Source: Corticium candelabrum (Eukaryota; Porifera; Homoscleromorpha; Homosclerophorida; Plakinidae). Taken from it: a DNA stretch of 64,000 nt. The translations under genes and the position numbers were made by a program. Below are positions 59,963 to 64,000 of the stretch, piece by piece. Below the pieces are notes generated by a model. The model saw nothing but the letters and a program-made list of their open reading frames with translations. It did no database searches and was not told the origin of the DNA. The DNA is taken from assembly GCF_963422355.1 (NCBI RefSeq), contig NC_085094.1:3051234-3115233 (forward strand). The letters run 5' to 3'. Numbering within the stretch: position 1 is the first letter of the stretch; each line of letters begins with the position of its first letter.

Positions 59963-60114
59963 TGTAACAAGATAGCTTGACATCACTAGAGTGACGTTAT
60001 ACTAGTAGTTGTATTCTACCAGTTTGTAAGCCGGACACAGTTGTTAGCGCGTAGTCTTGTTCAGTTGAGTTACAGCTGCTACTGTTGTAAGCAATAAACT
60101 AGCAACACGTCACA
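59963..60114 (+). repeat. 3' LTR of element B
   Basis: 152 bp, TGTAAC...GTCACA. Preceded by a purine tract (GAAAGAAGGGTAGA). The flank after it (GGTACACGAAGC) does not match the flank before the 5' LTR. Confidence 0.88.
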
Positions 60115-60140
60115 GGTACACGAAGCTACACTTGCACAAA

Positions 60141-60199
60141 ATGGCTGACGGGGAACAAGTTCCGGCTGCGAAGAAACTCGAGTACGCGGACAGCGTTTG
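60141..60199 (+). CDS. Possible first coding exon (MADGEQVPAAKK...), copy 2
   Basis: Same peptide as at 25839-25897, with only silent differences. Starts 27 bp after LTR element B. No downstream exon recognised; product unknown. Confidence 0.33.
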
Positions 60200-60293
60200 G
60201 TATGCCTAATTAGTTTAGTATATCTAATAACGTTAGTGCAGTGTGCATGTGCGGCACTTGGTCGACAGAGGTTACATACAGCTAGACTATTAC

Positions 60294-60435
60294 CGCGCAT
60301 TTATATTGAGGTTTCCCCCAACCTGGATGCCATTCCTACACCTTGGACCTGCTTCATAAATAAATCTTTGGCCGCAGTTTTGGTTTTTAGAGTCGTATAT
60401 TTCCTGTCTGACATTTTGCTTGCGTTTGCTGCCAT
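60294..60435 (-). pseudogene. Possible exon (MAANASKMSDRK...), copy 2, with stop
   Basis: Matches 25992-26133 but reads LKTKTAAKDLFMKQ and has TAA in place of TTA near its end, so this copy looks decayed. Confidence 0.35.
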
Positions 60436-60757
60436 GTTGATATCCGGGCAAAGAATTTCACCTAAAAACGTATTAGAAAATTAATATTCAATTAAGCAAA
60501 AATACAGACATTGCTAAATATTACTTTACAAACAATTTTACCGTCGAATTTGTTACTGTACAGTTTATTTGTAGAAGAATGGATATACATATTGTTTTAT
60601 ATGAACGACCTTCAGCTGCACTGTCATGGTAAGGCTGTACAACAATCATGGTTATTAGAGCATTGATTTTAATACAATTTCTTAGCGATTTTGCTCTCTC
60701 AGGCTAGGATAGAATAGATAGAGATAACACAATTGTCTAGCTCCATGATCACAATAA

Positions 60758-60895
60758 CGGGCCTGTCATTAATAAGTGTCAGGGGATTTGACGTGGTCCA
60801 CAAAGTTTGATATGTGACCCCTGCAAGATGTGCTCGCTAAAAACTTCTGGCCTCCACTGTCTGTCAGTTAACTTTAGATGACCCCATGTACGTGC

Positions 60896-60981
<86 letters not shown>

Positions 60982-61342
60982 ACACACATGCAGGTATATA
61001 CAATAAGAACTAGTCTGCTTTAGGGTTCAAGTGCGTCCTACTAGTAGGTATGATTTCTAAGGTAGTCATTTCCATTCAACCCAGTGGCAAAACAAATAGT
61101 GGCAAAACAAGAAGAGCAAGAAATGTCGTTTTCAGCAATGCAAGTGTGCAAAGGTCTTTGAAATAGATATTCTGTTCTTGCATACAATTCTATAGTATAC
61201 AGATAAAAAACCTGAAAAATTATGACCCCTCAACAGAAGATGACCCAAATGCTTAGTGACCCCTGCAAATCACTGAATTTCAAACTTAAGGCGCCCACAG
61301 CAAATTTGCCAGCCTTTGGACACTTTATAATGACTGACCCCT
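60758..61342. mobile_element. MITE-like element, copy 2
   Basis: Second copy of the element at 26457-26985, with a (CA)n array at about 60907-60988 in place of (AT)n. It belongs to the duplicated flank of kinases C and E. Confidence 0.6.
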
Positions 61343-61393
61343 AGAGGGTGCAGGCAGTTTGAGAGAGGAATTGCGGCAAGCAGTAGAAGTCTA

Positions 61394-61474
61394 GACTCCA
61401 GCCAGTCTCTCCCCGCTCTGCCGTTTCTGTTAATCCGGGAAATGACGAAGGCGGTGAGAGAGACCACCTGAGTC
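61394..61474. repeat. Palindrome, copy 2
   Basis: Shorter copy of the hairpin at 27033-27140, arms GACTCCAGCCAGTCTCTC and GAGAGAGACCACCTGAGTC. Confidence 0.55.
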
Positions 61475-61633
61475 TAGTAGAAGTCTTGCTATAAGACTTT
61501 CTGAAATTATTTGTCGTCTAGCTAGATAACTGGTGGTGTTGTCATGACTAACTGGATTTAGCAAGTCACGTATAGACTGTACAGTAACAATTGAATTAGA
61601 TGTGAATGTAAGTCATCACTGAGCTCAGTGGAC

Positions 61634-61972
<339 letters not shown>

Positions 61973-62054
61973 CCAACACAATCAGAGAAACACAGCAGTC
62001 AATCCTTAGCCTTGATTGCTTGGAAGGCAGAAAGATAACTACTGTAGAACTAAC

Positions 62055-63867
<1,813 letters not shown>

Positions 63868-64000
63868 GATTAATCGCCTTGCTTAGCCAGACCGTTTGAG
63901 GGTGCGCGGCATGTGTGATTGGTCACAATTTGTTGATTGCCCAGTTGCTGGTTAGGTAATTATGGAAAGTGGCAAATTTCTAATTATCTATTTGTGAGTT
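63868..64000. promoter_or_regulatory. Start of a fourth divergent intergenic region (cut by window edge)
   Basis: The 130 bp after the kinase E start match the same part of the regions beside kinases B, C and D (TTGATTGCCC, GTTGCTGGTTAGGTAATTAT, AATTTCTAATTATCTATTTG). Confidence 0.6.

Larger units (their letters stand above)
48945..60114 (+). mobile_element. Ty3/gypsy-type LTR retroelement B, older, broken, with nested insertion
   Basis: Fossil LTR element. The 152-bp LTR is whole at 59963-60114. The 5' LTR is split into 48945-49057 and about 56235-56273 by a 7.2-kb DNA transposon. A PBS-like TGGTGTCAGG follows at 56274, the same as element A. Parts in order: gag-like region with a CCHC knuckle (about 56360-57260), protease with DTGA (about 57420), reverse transcriptase (about 57780-58520), RNase H (about 58650-59080), integrase zinc finger (about 59330-59520) and a tail to about 59850. 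It is broken, with several breaks. The LTRs differ at about 6 of 152 positions, so it is clearly older than element A. Confidence 0.85.

Overview
The window is animal nuclear DNA: every host gene has GT-AG introns, there are death-fold (CARD) and metazoan ARMC8 genes, tRNA-derived SINEs, P/THAP9, Kolobok-, Tigger- and hAT-type transposons, Ty3-type LTR elements and very long (CA)n/(TG)n arrays. An early-branching marine invertebrate, possibly a sponge, fits best, but the species cannot be fixed from this sequence.

Layout. 1-5406: the last 11 exons of ARMC8 (CTLH/GID ubiquitin-ligase complex) on the + strand, with introns full of GACA/TGTC and CA repeats. 6007-13006: two complete tandem protein-kinase genes on the - strand (A and B), each with a C-terminal domain that looks like a diverged Nudix fold. 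A relic of ARMC8 lies between them and records the duplication. 13007-25100: the divergent partner of kinase B, a CARD/beta-propeller gene (copy 1), separated from its upstream region by a P/THAP9-like transposon that in turn holds a young Ty3-type LTR element. 25800-34454: a second unit (decayed kinase C and intact CARD gene 2, head to head). 35200-39050: LINE pieces and a long-TIR fold-back element. 39200-44433: a third unit (decayed kinase D and intact CARD gene 3). 44535-48663: a Kolobok-like transposon with a THAP transposase and a P2X7-like zinc-domain gene. 48945-60114: an older LTR element whose 5' LTR is split by a 7.2-kb transposon encoding a RecQ-like helicase and a DUF6589-like protein, itself split by an intact 2.1-kb Tigger. 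60115-64000: a fourth unit starts (flank plus decayed kinase E); its CARD partner would lie just beyond the right edge.

How the genes fit together. The repeated theme is a head-to-head pair: kinase on the left strand, (CARD-X)2-beta-propeller protein on the right strand, sharing a 0.7-1.3 kb intergenic region. CARD genes 2 and 3 share about 1.15 kb of apparently identical sequence at the start of exon 2. They then differ at about 24 replacement versus 3 silent codons in the propeller. That pattern (duplication, conversion, replacement-rich change, kinase decay) resembles an innate-immune receptor cluster and is the main candidate for an undescribed system. Function is inferred, not shown.

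The second notable object is the RecQ plus DUF6589 transposon with 88-bp perfect TIRs and an 8-bp target duplication. Exon borders were set by eye from splice signals, reading phase and comparison among copies.
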